Positions 1 to 11,100 of a stretch of DNA of 30,231 nucleotides are shown here, piece after piece (position 1 is the stretch's first letter; every line of letters begins with the position of its first letter). Source of the DNA: Smittium culicis (taxonomy: Eukaryota > Kickxellomycota > Harpellomycetes > Harpellales > Legeriomycetaceae); NCBI GenBank assembly GCA_001970855.1, contig LSSN01003558.1, forward strand, positions 1-30,231. The letters are read 5' to 3'. The notes under the pieces are model-generated. The model did no database searches. It was given only the letters and a program-made list of their open reading frames with translations, and was not told the DNA's origin. Both the position numbers and the translations under genes were made by a program.

Positions 1-197
1 GTAATAGTAATAGTAATAGTAATAGTAATAGTAATAGTAATAGTAATAGTAATAGTAATAGTAATAGTAATAGTAATAGTAATAGTAATAGTAATAGTAA
101 TAGTAATAGTAATAGTAATAGTAATAGTAATAGTAATAGTAATAGTAATAGTAATAATAATAGTAATAGTAATAGTAATAATAGTAGTAATAATAAC
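1..197. repeat. GTAATA hexanucleotide microsatellite
   Basis: The window opens inside an essentially perfect tandem array of GTAATA (about 25 uninterrupted units to position 150). It then becomes an interrupted GTA/ATA tract to about 197. The left edge is cut by the window, so the true length is unknown. No protein should be inferred from it. Confidence 0.95.
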
Positions 198-463
198 CTT
201 TAAAACTTGGTGAAATTCTCTTTGGTCATAAGAATTGTATAAATAAATCTCTTTATAGGTATAATTTCTCAGATTTGCAAATTATATATTTGAAAAAACT
301 ACATTGTTTTTAACCCTAGAAAAATGATTAGTTCTTTGAGGTTAGCAGGGTTAAACGTATTATCTACAAACAAATATATTTGAGTTCTAGATCCCAAGAG
401 CCTTTGTGCTCCATTTCGATATTATTTGGTATTAATAATGATAGATGATATAATGAATTTCTT

Positions 464-693
464 ATTTGGGTGATACTTTATGAAGATGTCATTTTATAGC
501 GTAAAGTGTTACAGCATTTAAAATCGCGTAAAAATTTATTTACATCGAGTGAAATCATAACTTTTTTATAGCAAATAATACTTTAAAAGCATAATAAAAA
601 AAAATAAAACGCCTTTTCAACATCTCTAATAGCACTGAACACTAATAATTATTCAGACCAATAATATTAATATGGAACATAGTGTTCCCTTCA
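464..693 (+). mobile_element. Family A MITE, diverged copy A1
   Basis: Shares with the better copies (1390-1641, 1753-2005) the 5' block 'ctttatgaag.tgtcattttatag', the middle 'tttatagcaaataat' block and the end block 'ccaataatattaatatggaaca.agtgttc'. The terminal inverted repeats are eroded (TTTGGGTGATAC at the left; GTTCCCTTC at the right). It abuts family B copy B1 at 694. Confidence 0.6.
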
Positions 694-887
694 TTAACCC
701 TTTTTTGGGCGGTAAACTGTTTTTTATCTGCAAAAGATATCCAACTGCGTTCAATAAAAATAATTATATTCTGATCTACATAAGAGTATAGACTTTTTTT
801 TAGACCGTTGTAAATAATAAATTTACTTATAAATTGCTATCAAATCAATGATTTAGCTTTTTTAAAGAGTTTGAACAGGAAATTGCT
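694..887 (+). mobile_element. Family B MITE, copy B1
   Basis: Starts TTAACCC and carries the family block 'gcggtaaactgtttttt.atct'. It ends 'gaacaggaaattgctaa', a degraded form of the terminal GGACGGGAAAGGGTTAA. It directly abuts the next copy, B2, in the same orientation and appears to share the boundary TTAA-like bases. Confidence 0.6.
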
Positions 888-1081
888 AACCCTTTCACTG
901 GCATTAGACAATTTTTGATCTACCAAATATAGCCAAATTTATTAGATTATTATACTTTAATTCCAAGACGCTTAGAAGGATTGGTATAGTGTAAAATAGC
1001 AGCAAGTAATTATTTTATTATAAATCATAAACGATTCAATAAATTGAGGTTTTTAAACAGTTTTGGAAGGGAAATTGTTAA
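886..1081 (+). mobile_element. Family B MITE, copy B2
   Basis: CTAACCCTTTCACTGGCATTAGACAATTTTTGATC start, then the characteristic internal blocks 'ccaaatatagccaaat' and 'tactttaattcc', and a 'ttttggaagggaaattgttaa' end. Length about 195 bp, non-coding. Confidence 0.7.
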
Positions 1082-1178
1082 AGAGTCTCCCACATATACT
1101 CAATAATTAGTCATTATAGAATAGGTGACAGTGTCGTATAATTTACACTTGTAAATTAAAATACTAAAAGTAGCATTT

Positions 1179-1377
1179 TTATTACCCTTTCATGAGCGAT
1201 AGACTGTTTTTGAGCTACAAAATATAGCCAACGGCGTTTAATTAAAACACTTTAATTCCGTGGCTATTCCAACCATTGGTTAATTATTGAATAACTGCAA
1301 ATAAAAAATATACTTATATATCATAAGCGAATCAATAAATTCATTTTTTCAAAGAGAGTTGGACGGGAAAGGGTTGG
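1179..1377 (+). mobile_element. Family B MITE, copy B3
   Basis: Well preserved: 'accctttcatgagcgatag' start, 'tacaaaatatagccaac' and 'ctttaattccgtggct' internal blocks, 'cataagcgaatcaataaatt', and the end 'gttggacgggaaagggtt'. The end is an imperfect inverted repeat of the start (AACCCTTTC / GAAAGGGTT). Confidence 0.75.
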
Positions 1378-1389
1378 GAACATTAGATA

Positions 1390-1641
1390 TATGGGCAATT
1401 CTTTATGAAGAGGTCATTTTATAGTGTAAAGAGTTTCAGTGTATAAAATCGCATAAAAAATAAACTGCCAATGAGTAGAATAATTTACTTTTTTAGCAAA
1501 TAAAAATTTCATATTGAAACGAAGAAATGGAAAAATCAAATTGCCTTTTTTGCTCCGCCAATAATACTTACAATAAGTGCTTATACAGGCCAATAACATT
1601 AAACTGCAACCAAGTGCTCTCTTCGTTCAGAATCTCCCATA
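1390..1641 (+). mobile_element. Family A MITE, reference copy A2 (252 bp)
   Basis: Left end TATGGGCAATTCTTTATGAAG, right end CTTCGTTCAGAATCTCCCATA; these form an imperfect terminal inverted repeat (TATGGG..ATTCT / AGAAT..CCCATA) starting and ending in TA. Such ends with a TA border are typical of Stowaway/Tc1-mariner-type MITEs (family knowledge; the superfamily is inference). The interior is AT-rich and encodes nothing credible. Copies recur at 464, 1753, 5111, 27253, 27641 (inverted) and around the DIRS element at 14974/19328 (inverted). Confidence 0.8.
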
Positions 1642-1752
1642 TTAGTTTACATTATTATAGCAGCAAATAGTAAATGATATATTAAATATTAACGAATAAA
1701 TAAATATCTTTATTATTTATAAGCAAATATATTATTTTATTCTAGCTAAACA

Positions 1753-2005
1753 TATGGGAGATTCTTTATGAAGGAATCATCTTATAGTGTAAAATAATAC
1801 AGTGCATAAAATTGCATAAAAAATTTATGGCCAATGAGCATTATTATTTCTTTAATTTAACAAATAATAAGTCCAAATCAAAATGAATAAATAAGAAAAG
1901 TCAAAATGCCTATTAAATTCCTATAATGATATTTACAAATAATGAATACCCAAGCCAATAAAATTAATATGTAACAAAGTGCTCTCTTCGATCAAAATCT
2001 CTCAC
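1753..2005 (+). mobile_element. Family A MITE, copy A3
   Basis: TATGGGAGATTCTTTATGAAG at the left, 'gtgctctcttcgatcaaaatctctca' at the right. The interior follows the same order of blocks as A2 ('gtgcataaaattgcataaaaaattta', 'aaagtcaaaatgcct', 'ccaataaaattaatatg'). About 253 bp, the same orientation as A2, only 111 bp downstream of it. Confidence 0.75.
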
Positions 2006-2496
2006 AAACTAAATTTAAAACATATCTATACAGACAAATATAGGGTTCTTTTCATTCAGGAAACGTAATTTTCTCGATTAAATAATTTAATTGCCCACAT
2101 TTTCCTCCGAACTATTAAGTCTTGGCAAGAAATTATTATAAAAGTCTATACAAATAAACTATTTTCATTAATTATTACAAAATCGAAAAGTAAATTCATA
2201 GAAATACTCCATGTTTTACTAATTAGCTCCCACTATATCAAAGATGATTTCGCTCAATTTTGACCGCAAATTTAGTTTTTTATATATAAACTGAACTATT
2301 GTTTATCTCCCACGATTCATATGCAAATTGTTGGTATAATTAGTAATATTTCAATAATTATCAAATTATCGAGAAAAAAAAACACTGATAAAATTAAAAA
2401 TCGAATAAAATAATTGGAGATTTGACAATCTTGATATTTTTATGGAAGAATCACATTCATCATATTTAATAAACAATTTCCATATTACCTTCACTG

Positions 2497-2691
2497 CTAA
2501 CCCTATCCCGCCTAACATTCTTAAAAAATTAATTTGCTGGCTCTTTTATGATTAGTGAATACATTTATTATTTGATGTGATTATACAAGAAAAAATAATT
2601 CTAATGGTTTTGGAATTAAATTATAATAGATTAATATAGTTCGCGATATTTGGTAGATAACAAAAGTCTAACGCCTATAATAGGGGTAAAT
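2497..2691 (-). mobile_element. Family B MITE, copy B4 (inverted)
   Basis: On the plus strand it reads GCTAACCCTATCCCGCCTAACA ... 'ggaattaaatta' ... 'tatttggtagataacaaaagtctaacg' ... TAGGGGTAA. This is the reverse complement of the family B block order (TAGACT-TTTGATC, CAAATA, TTTAATTCC). Confidence 0.6.
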
Positions 2692-3053
2692 TCCAAAATA
2701 TGTTGTTAATTTCGCTTTTATTATTTGCTATTTTCTGTGTAGCATAAATTATTTTCGATTTATAACCTTATCCCAGGCAGAAAATTGCTTTTATTCCGCT
2801 TACTACAAATAATAGTGTTCAATAAAAATTACTAAATCCCAAAGCTCATCCCAATGTTTTTTTATTATACAATTAGTAAAAATGATATGTTTATATATAT
2901 CTCACCAACAACCAAATAAAATCATTTTTTTATTGATTGCTAGACGGAATTTATTAAATAGAATTTTTTTTATTGGCTTAATATAATTTACAGATTATAC
3001 AAGCTCTTGTTTATTCTAAAATAATAAAGAATTCAAAACATAAAGTATTCCAT

Positions 3054-3240
3054 CGTTAGCTTTTTCACGGGTGGTAGGCTGTTATATGCGTTATAATATA
3101 GCCAATATCATTCAATAATAATAATTTAATTATGAGACACATAATTATTTTTTATATACGAGAATTGCTGCAAAAATTAAAATTTTTTAAGTCATAAACG
3201 AATCATTTGATTGGTTTTTTTTCCATTTCCGGGAGGCAAA
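3054..3240 (+). mobile_element. Family B MITE, copy B5 (diverged)
   Basis: Contains 'tttttcacgggtggtaggctgtt', 'ataatatagccaat', 'aatttaattatgagac', 'gtcataaacgaatca' and ends with 'catttccgggagg'. The block order matches family B, but the terminal repeats are eroded. Confidence 0.5.
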
Positions 3241-3606
3241 CACTGATATAGTTATTTAACTCTTTCCGGGGTCAACGCTCTAAAACTTGAATAAAAACCA
3301 TAATTGGGTTAGTCATATATTCATTTGTTATTGGATTATTTATAAACAACCAATAATTTAGATATATCTTATATTTATTTATCAGTTTGTCATTTGGTTA
3401 TATTGAATTGATAATTCAAAAAAAGTTAACTGCTCCTGAAAGTGTTTAAAATCATAATTGGATAATTCTATAATAAATAATTTTTTATTGGATATACTTT
3501 CGTTAATAGTCAATAAAGTGATAAAATAAATTTATTTATCAGTTTTTATTTTAACTTTATTATTTTATTAGTTCAAAAAAAACCCCCCACAACCGCCCCT
3601 GATTGA

Positions 3607-3802
3607 TTAACCCTTTCCTGCGCGTTAGACTATTTTTGATTTACCAAATATAGCCAAATATATTAGAATATTATACTTTAATTCCGGAGACTTTAGGAAT
3701 ATTGGCAAATTGATAATAATAGCAAATAGTAAATGCACTTCTAAATCATAAACGAATAAATAAATTATCTTTTTTTAATAGTAATGAAAGGGGTATGGTT
3801 TA
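3607..3802 (+). mobile_element. Family B MITE, copy B6
   Basis: TTAACCCTTTCCTGCGCGTTAGACT start, 'ccaaatatagccaaat', 'tactttaattccggagactt', 'aaatcataaacgaataaataaatt', end 'taatgaaaggggtatgg'. About 196 bp. Confidence 0.7.
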
Positions 3803-3808
3803 TATACT

Positions 3809-4005
3809 TTAACCATTTCCCGCACGGTAAATTGTTTTTGATCTACAAAATATAGCCAACAGTGTTTAATTAAAATAATTTAATTCCGAGGCTTTAAGAA
3901 GTATTGGTTTTTTGTTGAATAACAGCAAATAGTAAATTTCATTATTGATCATAAACAAATCAATAAATTCATTTTTTCAAAGAGTGTTGGACGGGAAAGG
4001 GTTAA
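3809..4005 (+). mobile_element. Family B MITE, reference copy B7
   Basis: The best terminal pair in the family: TTAACCATTTCCCGCACGG at the left and TTGGACGGGAAAGGGTTAA at the right. Internal blocks 'tacaaaatatagccaac', 'atttaattccgaggcttt' and 'atcataaacaaatcaataaatt' are all present. It starts a few bases after B6 ends, so B6 and B7 form a second head-to-tail pair. Confidence 0.75.
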
Positions 4006-4095
4006 TTCCGAGGCAGTAATAATTATTTCTATTCTGAAGTATTAGCAATTAATAAACTTGCATAAAATAATAAAAGAATTATGGAAATTTTTTAT

Positions 4096-4292
4096 ATACC
4101 CTTTCACGAGCGGTAGACTGTTTTTGAACTACAAAATATAACCAAATATGTTTTATAAACATACTTAAATTCCGAGAATCAATCAATAGTTAGTATATTA
4201 TAGATTTCCAACAAATAAAAATTTTAATCATAAATAATAAACGAATCAATAAATTAGTATTTTTTAAGAGTGTTGGACAAGAAAGGGTTAAC
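4096..4292 (+). mobile_element. Family B MITE, copy B8
   Basis: 'taccctttcacgagcggtagactgtttttgaac' start, 'tacaaaatataacca', 'cttaaattccgag', 'ataaacgaatcaataaatta', and 'gttggacaagaaagggttaa' end. About 197 bp. Confidence 0.75.
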
Positions 4293-4304
4293 TATTATGG
4301 GTAA

Positions 4305-4328
4305 AATAATAATAATAATAATAATAAT
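4305..4328. repeat. AAT trinucleotide microsatellite
   Basis: Short run of AAT repeats just downstream of B8, in the non-coding stretch before the small membrane protein gene. Confidence 0.8.
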
Positions 4329-4600
4329 TACCAATAAATATGTGATAAAAAAAATAGAGTTGGTTATTCATCTAATAGATCGGCCCAAAATATCGATATG
4401 TTAAACATAAATATCTAAAACTTACCGAATACCCCTTCGAAATAATTTTCATATAAAAAGGTGCTAATTTCTCACAAAATTCATATTATAATTTCAGTAT
4501 CACAGATTAAATCGCAATCTTATCTCTCACTACAAGAAAAATCCGTTATAATAATATTATAAACATATTTACAAGATATTCTTAATCAATAAAATTATTG

Positions 4601-4610
4601 TTTTTTTCAG
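4601..4610 (+). promoter_or_regulatory. Probable 3' splice site of a 5'-UTR intron
   Basis: A run of T followed by CAG (TTTTTTTCAG), with a TTAATC branch-like motif about 20 nt upstream, lies 71 nt before the ATG at 4682. An in-frame TAA at 4661-4663 means the exon starting at 4611 is untranslated up to the ATG. The 5' splice site was not identified. Confidence 0.4.
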
Positions 4611-4681
4611 CATCACACCGCTCGAACTATCTCAAGAGACCCAATATAGACCTTATTATTTAAACTGCAAATTTAGTAAAG

Positions 4682-4948
4682 ATGGCTCGTAGTGCAACTA
4701 GAGTATTTGATAGCTTCGAATCCAGATTTAAAATTTATTTCATTCTCAACATCCTCGCACTTTTATTATCGATTTTAGCATCCGTCGCGAGTGTTTTAAA
4801 GAACGAAGCCTTAATGATAATATCTGTCATTGCGACCGTTATAGTAGCAATATTAAGTTTAGTATACTTCTTTTTACTTTACAGATCATCTATCAATATG
4901 AGCAGATTCCTCAAATCAAAGCTTATGGATGAACAGCAATTCGTATAA
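4682..4948 (+). CDS. Small two-helix membrane protein, unknown family
   Basis: Encodes 88 residues starting with ATG, context AAAGATGGCT; the nearest upstream in-frame stop is at 4661, which supports this start. Residues 1-17 are polar and basic. Hydrophobic helix 1 spans about 18-39, a short polar loop (KNEA) about 40-43, and helix 2 about 43-67. A basic, polar tail (about 68-80, RSS..RFLKSK) follows, then an acidic/polar end (DEQQ). The positive charges flanking both helices suggest both termini face the cytosol in a hairpin topology (inference). There is no cleavable signal peptide. The sequence is visibly less AT-rich than the flanks and uses mixed codons, unlike chance frames here, and a plausible intron acceptor lies just upstream. 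I do not recognise the family. No partner gene is adjacent; the 5' side is MITE-rich. Confidence 0.6.
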   Translation: MARSATRVFDSFESRFKIYFILNILALLLSILASVASVLKNEALMIISVIATVIVAILSLVYFFLLYRSSINMSRFLKSKLMDEQQFV

Positions 4949-5110
4949 TTTCAATTTTTTCTATCTCACATCTGAACCGCAGTTTCCTATTTCACTCATA
5001 CTTCTCAAAAATTTATTCAATTTTATATAAAATCTTTCAAATATATCATATTGGCTTTATACTAATATATTACCTTTAAATCTTTCACGTTCTACGCTGA
5101 TTAATAAATG

Positions 5111-5353
5111 GTATATTTTTTACGAAGAGAGCGTTTTTATGCGCAAATAGTTACAGAGTATTAAAATTTATATTTAATTATTCTCCAATAAAAAAAATTG
5201 GTATTTATTTAACAAAAAACCTTACAAGATGATATAAATAAATAGAAAAATTAAGTTACCTTTCCAATTCCGCCAATAAAAGTTATGTATTAAATAATCA
5301 GACCAATAACTATTAGCTGAAGCAATGTGGTTTATTCGTCCTGAATCTCCCAA
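5111..5353 (+). mobile_element. Family A MITE, copy A4
   Basis: 'tatattttttacgaagagagcgtttttat' start, 'gttacagagtattaaaattta', 'tttccaattccgccaataaaagtta', and the end 'tcgtcctgaatctccca'. The right terminus is well preserved (GAATCTCCCA), the left is decayed. It lies just downstream of the small membrane protein gene. Confidence 0.65.
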
Positions 5354-5399
5354 ATGAATGTATTGACTAAATCATGGTTTATAAGCAGATTTATATTTT

Positions 5400-5522
5400 G
5401 CTACCTTTCTACAACAAGCTAATAATTATATATATGCGTATCGGAATTAAATTATTTTTATTATTAGTGATTGACTAGATTCGGTGGAACAAAAATAGTC
5501 TACCGCCAATGAATGGGCTGAT
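5400..5522 (-). mobile_element. Family B MITE, partial copy B9 (inverted)
   Basis: Plus strand shows 'cggaattaaattatt' and 'acaaaaatagtctaccgccaatgaatggg', the reverse complement of the family B left end plus its TTTAATTCCG block. The opposite end is eroded or missing. Confidence 0.45.
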
Positions 5523-6652
5523 TTATACTATAAAAAAATTATTTAAATAGTTTAATTTGTGTTTTATTAAGTTAAGAAATTTATAAAACGAAATTATATT
5601 TTTTTGATATAATAAAAATTACAAAAATAATGTTCCAACGCTTTAAAAAAAACCTAAGACAATTCATCAAGACACAACTCCAAACCAATGAAATAAAATT
5701 CGAAAAAAAATGGCTAGTTACTCAGAACCAATGATAGGTATATGATGCTGGTGATCTACGCAGACCAGTCAATGTGATATTCAACTTTTAAAACCATAGA
5801 AATATTCTAAAACTATTAACAACCTAAACATTACATATCTAACCTATTTATAAACATTATTTTAACCTATCATAACCACTATTTTATAGCTTTAAATTAG
5901 ATTTTATTCATGAAATAAAGCACACACAAAAAAAAAAGGTCTAGTTAATCAAGGTAAATCAACTAGCAAGAATAAAGTAAAGTGTGCTTTCTCCCTAACT
6001 TTTAAACATATTCCCTTTAGATTAGATATTAAATACTAAATATGTGATTAACAGCATACTTAACTACGGCATAAGAAATTATCTCTCGATATAAGCTTGC
6101 GTATAGCCTGTATCCATTAGCTACTTTTCATCAATAATGCTCGGCGCTTATAAATATTATTTACCTTACAAAACTGGTTGTAAAGAGAAGCGTTTTTCAT
6201 CGAGCTAAACTAAGCTAGCTTGCATTATAGCTATTTAGATAAAGTTGGCGTCAGTTATTATAACGCCCCAAATCTGTACAATACTTTCTGCACTTGAATA
6301 TAATTATCCACACACACCAAATTCCAATTTCCAAGTTATTGGGTTTAGTTTATTTGCCTATAATATCGCCCGAAAAGCAGACAAAGGCTCTGAATGGCTA
6401 AAAAACATTGGCGTATTACTAATCATATAGTTGCCTAAAAAGGCAAATAATGAAGAGCACAAGAAAAGTTTCTTGAAAATCTTGGCACTGAAAAATCTTT
6501 ATTAAACCACAATTCTCCACAATGCATAAATTACAATTTTTTATTCTCAGGATTAATTAAATACAATCTCACCATTTCTCGCAGCTTATTGTTATATTTC
6601 ACTCTAAATACTACTATCTCCTTATCAAACTGTAATATTTAAATCTTTACAT
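5523..6652. other. Intergenic region upstream of the hydrolase gene
   Basis: About 1.1 kb, AT-rich, ending at the hydrolase ATG. I see no credible gene. An open frame at about 6245-6430 lacks an ATG and resembles nothing I know. No clear TATA box or repeat was identified. Confidence 0.5.
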
Positions 6653-8154
6653 ATGAGCAACTTTGGCGCCAAAAATGAAGGGTCGCTTGGTTTACATTCT
6701 CATGTGATCTCGCCCATCTCTAACTTTCTTTCATACTTGTACATCCCCTCAAATCTAGATACCGCTCAACAAGCAGAAAAATCTATTTTGAAAATCTCAA
6801 ACCTTGATATTGTTCACAACCCACCTGAATCTCACAAATTCGACGGTAAAGCTCCCGTTGAAGCTCGATTGTTCAATTCGTTCATAGACGAAGCCAACTA
6901 TATCAGAACACTGCATATTCGAAACAACGAGCTGCCCAAATCTACATCTGGCAAAAACCCGCCCAGTTCAAATGAGAACTCTACAGCTGAATCGAACATT
7001 TTGGTCATAACTCATGGCTTTGGAAATGGTCTAGGTTTCTATTTCAAAAACTATGAAGAACTAAGCAAAACTCCGGGTTTGGAATTGTATTCTATAGATT
7101 GGCTGGGAATGGGGCTTAGCTCCCGTCCTGATTTCAAAATCGACAAATCCTTGCCAATCGAACAGCAAATAAAAAATGTAAGAATCCCAATACGTCATAC
7201 CTATTATTAAGCGCAAGATTTAATTTTAATTTTCCGCTATTTTGCTTGCAATTTATTTAACTCTTTACTGTTTAGACCGAAGAGTTCTTCGTTGAATCTC
7301 TCGAAATATGGAGGAAAAACATGAATATTGAGAAAATGAACCTACTTGGTCACAGTTTTGGTGGCTATATGTCATCTTTATACGCTTTGAAATACCCGCA
7401 GTACGTTAATAAGCTTATCTTGGAATCCCCAGGTTTGTTACTCACAGTTTTTGTTTTTGCCTTTTAAATTATAGACTTTATAAAAGCTCAATATCTAAAA
7501 TATACTTTAATGTAAATCACTAATTTAGTTGGTGTCCAAGGAACTCCTCCAATTATTCAGCAATTCATTGAAACAGGTAATTTGCCTAAAATTGAAAAAA
7601 TTGTTAAAGACGATGAATCTAAGTTTTTTGGTCCTGATGGAAAGGAGTTGTCTGAAAAAGAAATGGATTTAGTTAATCGAATTAACTCTGCTCCATTTTA
7701 TATTCGCTTTCTATTTAACTCTATTGTTAGACAATGGGATAGTTTTGGCTCGCCACAGAGCCTATTAAGAGGCCTAGGAAGATTAGGCCCAATCTTCACT
7801 AACAAGTATGCAAGTAGATTCACAAACTTATCTGAGCAAGAAATAAAGCTGTTAGCTGACTATTTGTACCACGTTTCCGCACAAAAAGGAAGCGGTGAGT
7901 ACTCAATTGGCATAATCCTAAAGCCTTTTGCCTTTGCAAGAATGCCTCTTATAACTAGGTTAGATTTTATTAAAGTGCCAACTTATTTCATTTATGGTGA
8001 CAGAGACTGGATGGATTACGACGCTGGTGTTGAACTATCTAACAAAATTAACCCGCATTCGAAAGTATTTAAGCTTGAAAACGCGGGCCACAACATGCAT
8101 TTAGACAACCCCGAAGAATTCAATAATGTTGTTAAAAAAATTCTACTTTTATAA
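6653..8154 (+). CDS. Alpha/beta hydrolase, ABHD4/ABHD5 (CGI-58)-like, three exons
   Basis: Exons 6653-7177, 7276-7432 and 7529-8154 join to an exact 1308-nt frame (435 aa plus TAA). Intron 1 (98 nt) is GTAAGA...TTTAG in phase 0; intron 2 (96 nt) is GTTTGT...CTAATTTAG in phase 1. The frame closes across both junctions, and the catalytic motifs fall in order across the exons: oxyanion HGFG at about 121-124, nucleophile elbow GHSFGG with Ser202, acid in YGDRD (Asp385 or Asp387), and base His415 in GHNMHLD. The GHNMHLD stretch is an HX4D motif, reported for the lysophosphatidic-acid acyltransferase activity of the ABHD4/ABHD5/Ict1-like family. The N-terminal region (about 1-85) is family-like, with no clear signal peptide or membrane helix. 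Likely role: lipid acyl hydrolysis or transfer at membranes or lipid droplets (inference from family). It could equally be a fungal cardiolipin-deacylase-type paralogue; substrate cannot be read from sequence. No neighbour suggests co-function. No frame damage seen. Confidence 0.88.
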
Positions 8155-11100
8155 TTAAATCCGCTAAATTGTATCTCATTGTTTGATTTTTTTTCTTTAA
8201 ATGCTGTTATCAACCTTCAGACCAATTTGTTTTAATTGAAATTTATTTGCACCCTTATAACTTGCCATTACCTATACAAATGAAAGATTATTTTGAAGAG
8301 CGGAGCTTTTTGTAATAAGATTTTCATACCTATAAGCGTTTTTTTATTTTAGGTTTATTAGAAAAAATTTCGAATGATTTATCTGATACAAACAATTCAT
8401 TTAGATAATATAAATAAGCAAATAAAATTTCTAATTAAATTTATTCCAATTCCCCCAAGGATATTCCATACATTAATTATTTTCATTATAGATACAACCC
8501 CATGTTTATATGGCAACAATTTATTATCTCAATATATACATATAATTTATTAGTGGTCGATAAGTCGTAAAGAAATTTAATTATTTATGCTCATTATGGT
8601 TTTTAGTTATTAATTATGTAAATTAATAATTATAAATAGTTTTCCAACTAAATTTTTTTTTTTTTTTTCAAAAAAATATTTAGTATAAATCAATGCTCAA
8701 TGCTCAAGCAATATTTTATATTTTTTTAACCTGAACTTATATTTTTACACAGAATAACATACATTTTTCACTTAAATTCAAATAATTTACAACAAAACTT
8801 CCTATATTTAATTAGATTCCCATATCTGTGAAATTTAGAAAAATGAAAAAACATCAAATAATTTATTATAGTACTATTTAAAATGTAATAATTGCTATAC
8901 CAAGATAAAAAATTCAACTGGTGATAAAACCTTTAGAAATTTTTATTTTTTTTTTTTCCTGTCAAAAATTTATTTTAGTACTTCTATATTATTTTTTTAA
9001 TTTATTTTATAAAAAATGTATTTAGCTTATCGTCCAGTGGCTAAAAACGATAATGATAATGATAATTGTAACTAATTACAATTTTTAAACATCATCTTTA
9101 TTGGTTTTAATTCTAAATAAAAAGTGATCAAATATTATCATTTAACCAGTAGGTAAAATTATATATTGATAAAAGACATTAAAAAAATTCCTACTCAAGA
9201 AATTAGAATAATTGCTCCGATTTACTAACAATAACAGAATTTCTTTCTGTTAATCTACAATTATTTAGAACAGAGTTATTGCGAGAAAATTGTAAAATGT
9301 TGATAGACCACGTCTATATTATTTCGAAAAGCTAAAAATTTTGTGTGAAAAAATATTAAAAGTACATTTATATATATGTGGGAATTGAGTTTTATAATTA
9401 TTTTATTTAATTAAGCAATTAATTGAAATTCCTCTTTATAAAAAGAAAGCTCAGTTCTCCTTTTCTTTTATGATCAGCTTAATTATTTTTGTGCAAAGAA
9501 AAATAATGTTTTCTATAGAATTATATAGAACTTTAAAGATACAAATATAAATAATTGATTTATATCAAGTATAATATTTACAAAAATAACATATTGAACT
9601 AACAATATAAATAGTAACTATTTTTTCCTATTTTCAAAATATTTTTTATCTAGTTTTTTTATTTAGTTTTTATTATATAATTATAATAAATCATTCTTCT
9701 AAACACTTAATAATAATCTTTTATCAAACAAAGTTATAAATATTAATTTTATTATAATAATAACAGAAAACAGATATTCAACCTTTAGCTCCATAAATTA
9801 TATAATTATTAATATATAATTTTTAAAAAACAATCAATTGAAAAGCTATTTGATTAAGATAACCGTAATTGGGTTTGGGTAAATTTAACTAATATTAAAC
9901 AAATAGACCTCACTAAATATCTTTAATGAAATTGATATTTATAATTATTCTCAAATAAAGCAATTCCTGCGAGACAAGAATTGACATTGTTCAATTATTA
10001 TCATTAATTAATTTTTTAAAATAACAAATTTAAACTAAGTGTTACTTTAAATAATATATTATTTCTCAAATACTTTCTAAATTCTAGTAAAATCCCTTCG
10101 AATATCACTCAAACGTTCAAAACTATCATTCAGAACTGAAACGATTCTATTATACTAACGGTAGGCCTATGAGTAAATAATCCTTTATGTTTGTTAATAA
10201 CTGCTTTTAAATTTTATAGGTCTATATGCTAAATAATTAATAACAAATTCAGGTATATCGAAAAAAAAAAAAAGAGTAAATCTATCTATGGTGTACACAA
10301 TATCCATTTCTAACATCACATATTGCGCATATAATTGTTTAATAATTTAATATGCTACAATAAAAATATTAATATCATTAGTAAGAATTAAGATTTAAAA
10401 TTTAAATTTGAAATATTATTACTATACTAGTCTCAAACATCTGAAATATAATAGTAAATATGATGATACAATAATAATCAAATAAATTGCAATAGTATAT
10501 TTTTGGATTTCTAAAATGGCAGGATTAACTAATCGTTTCAAATATTGAGTAAACTAGAGTTGATTTTATTCTAGACGCTCATATCGTGAGACGTTCAGCC
10601 GAAAAAAATCCATTGCGCTGACAGAGATACTTATTACTACGATACTTTGAAGCTTATATCAAATATTCACAGATGAATGTGCAAACATGATAGAACGCAA
10701 AATTTCCACAAATTTATTTCGTCAATCAAGGAAAGATATCCTGTTCCAAACGGAAACCACTTTATACAGAAAAATTTAAATATTAATATAAAACCAATAC
10801 TAAGGCTGAGTAAGAAATAATCGAATCACCTAATCTCAAATACAGATTCTCGAACTCAGTAATTTAATTGCGGTTAGATAAATTTTCAAACGAATTTAAC
10901 AAAGTTTCAATCTCGATAGAACCCTAAAATAAGACATTAATTCAAGAAATTAACGGAACCAGAAAAAAATTACTCAATATGACAATTAAATATGCTTACA
11001 ATTGAGAAGCTCGATATATGATTCTATTTGTAAGTCAGAGTATAAAAAAATTATAGCAATTCCTTTATCTGAAAACGATCAGCCAGTATACTAAAGCTTT

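Noticed and set aside
6245..6430. 61-codon open frame upstream of the hydrolase
   Set aside because: No ATG, no recognisable motif, and no splice signals linking it to a neighbour.
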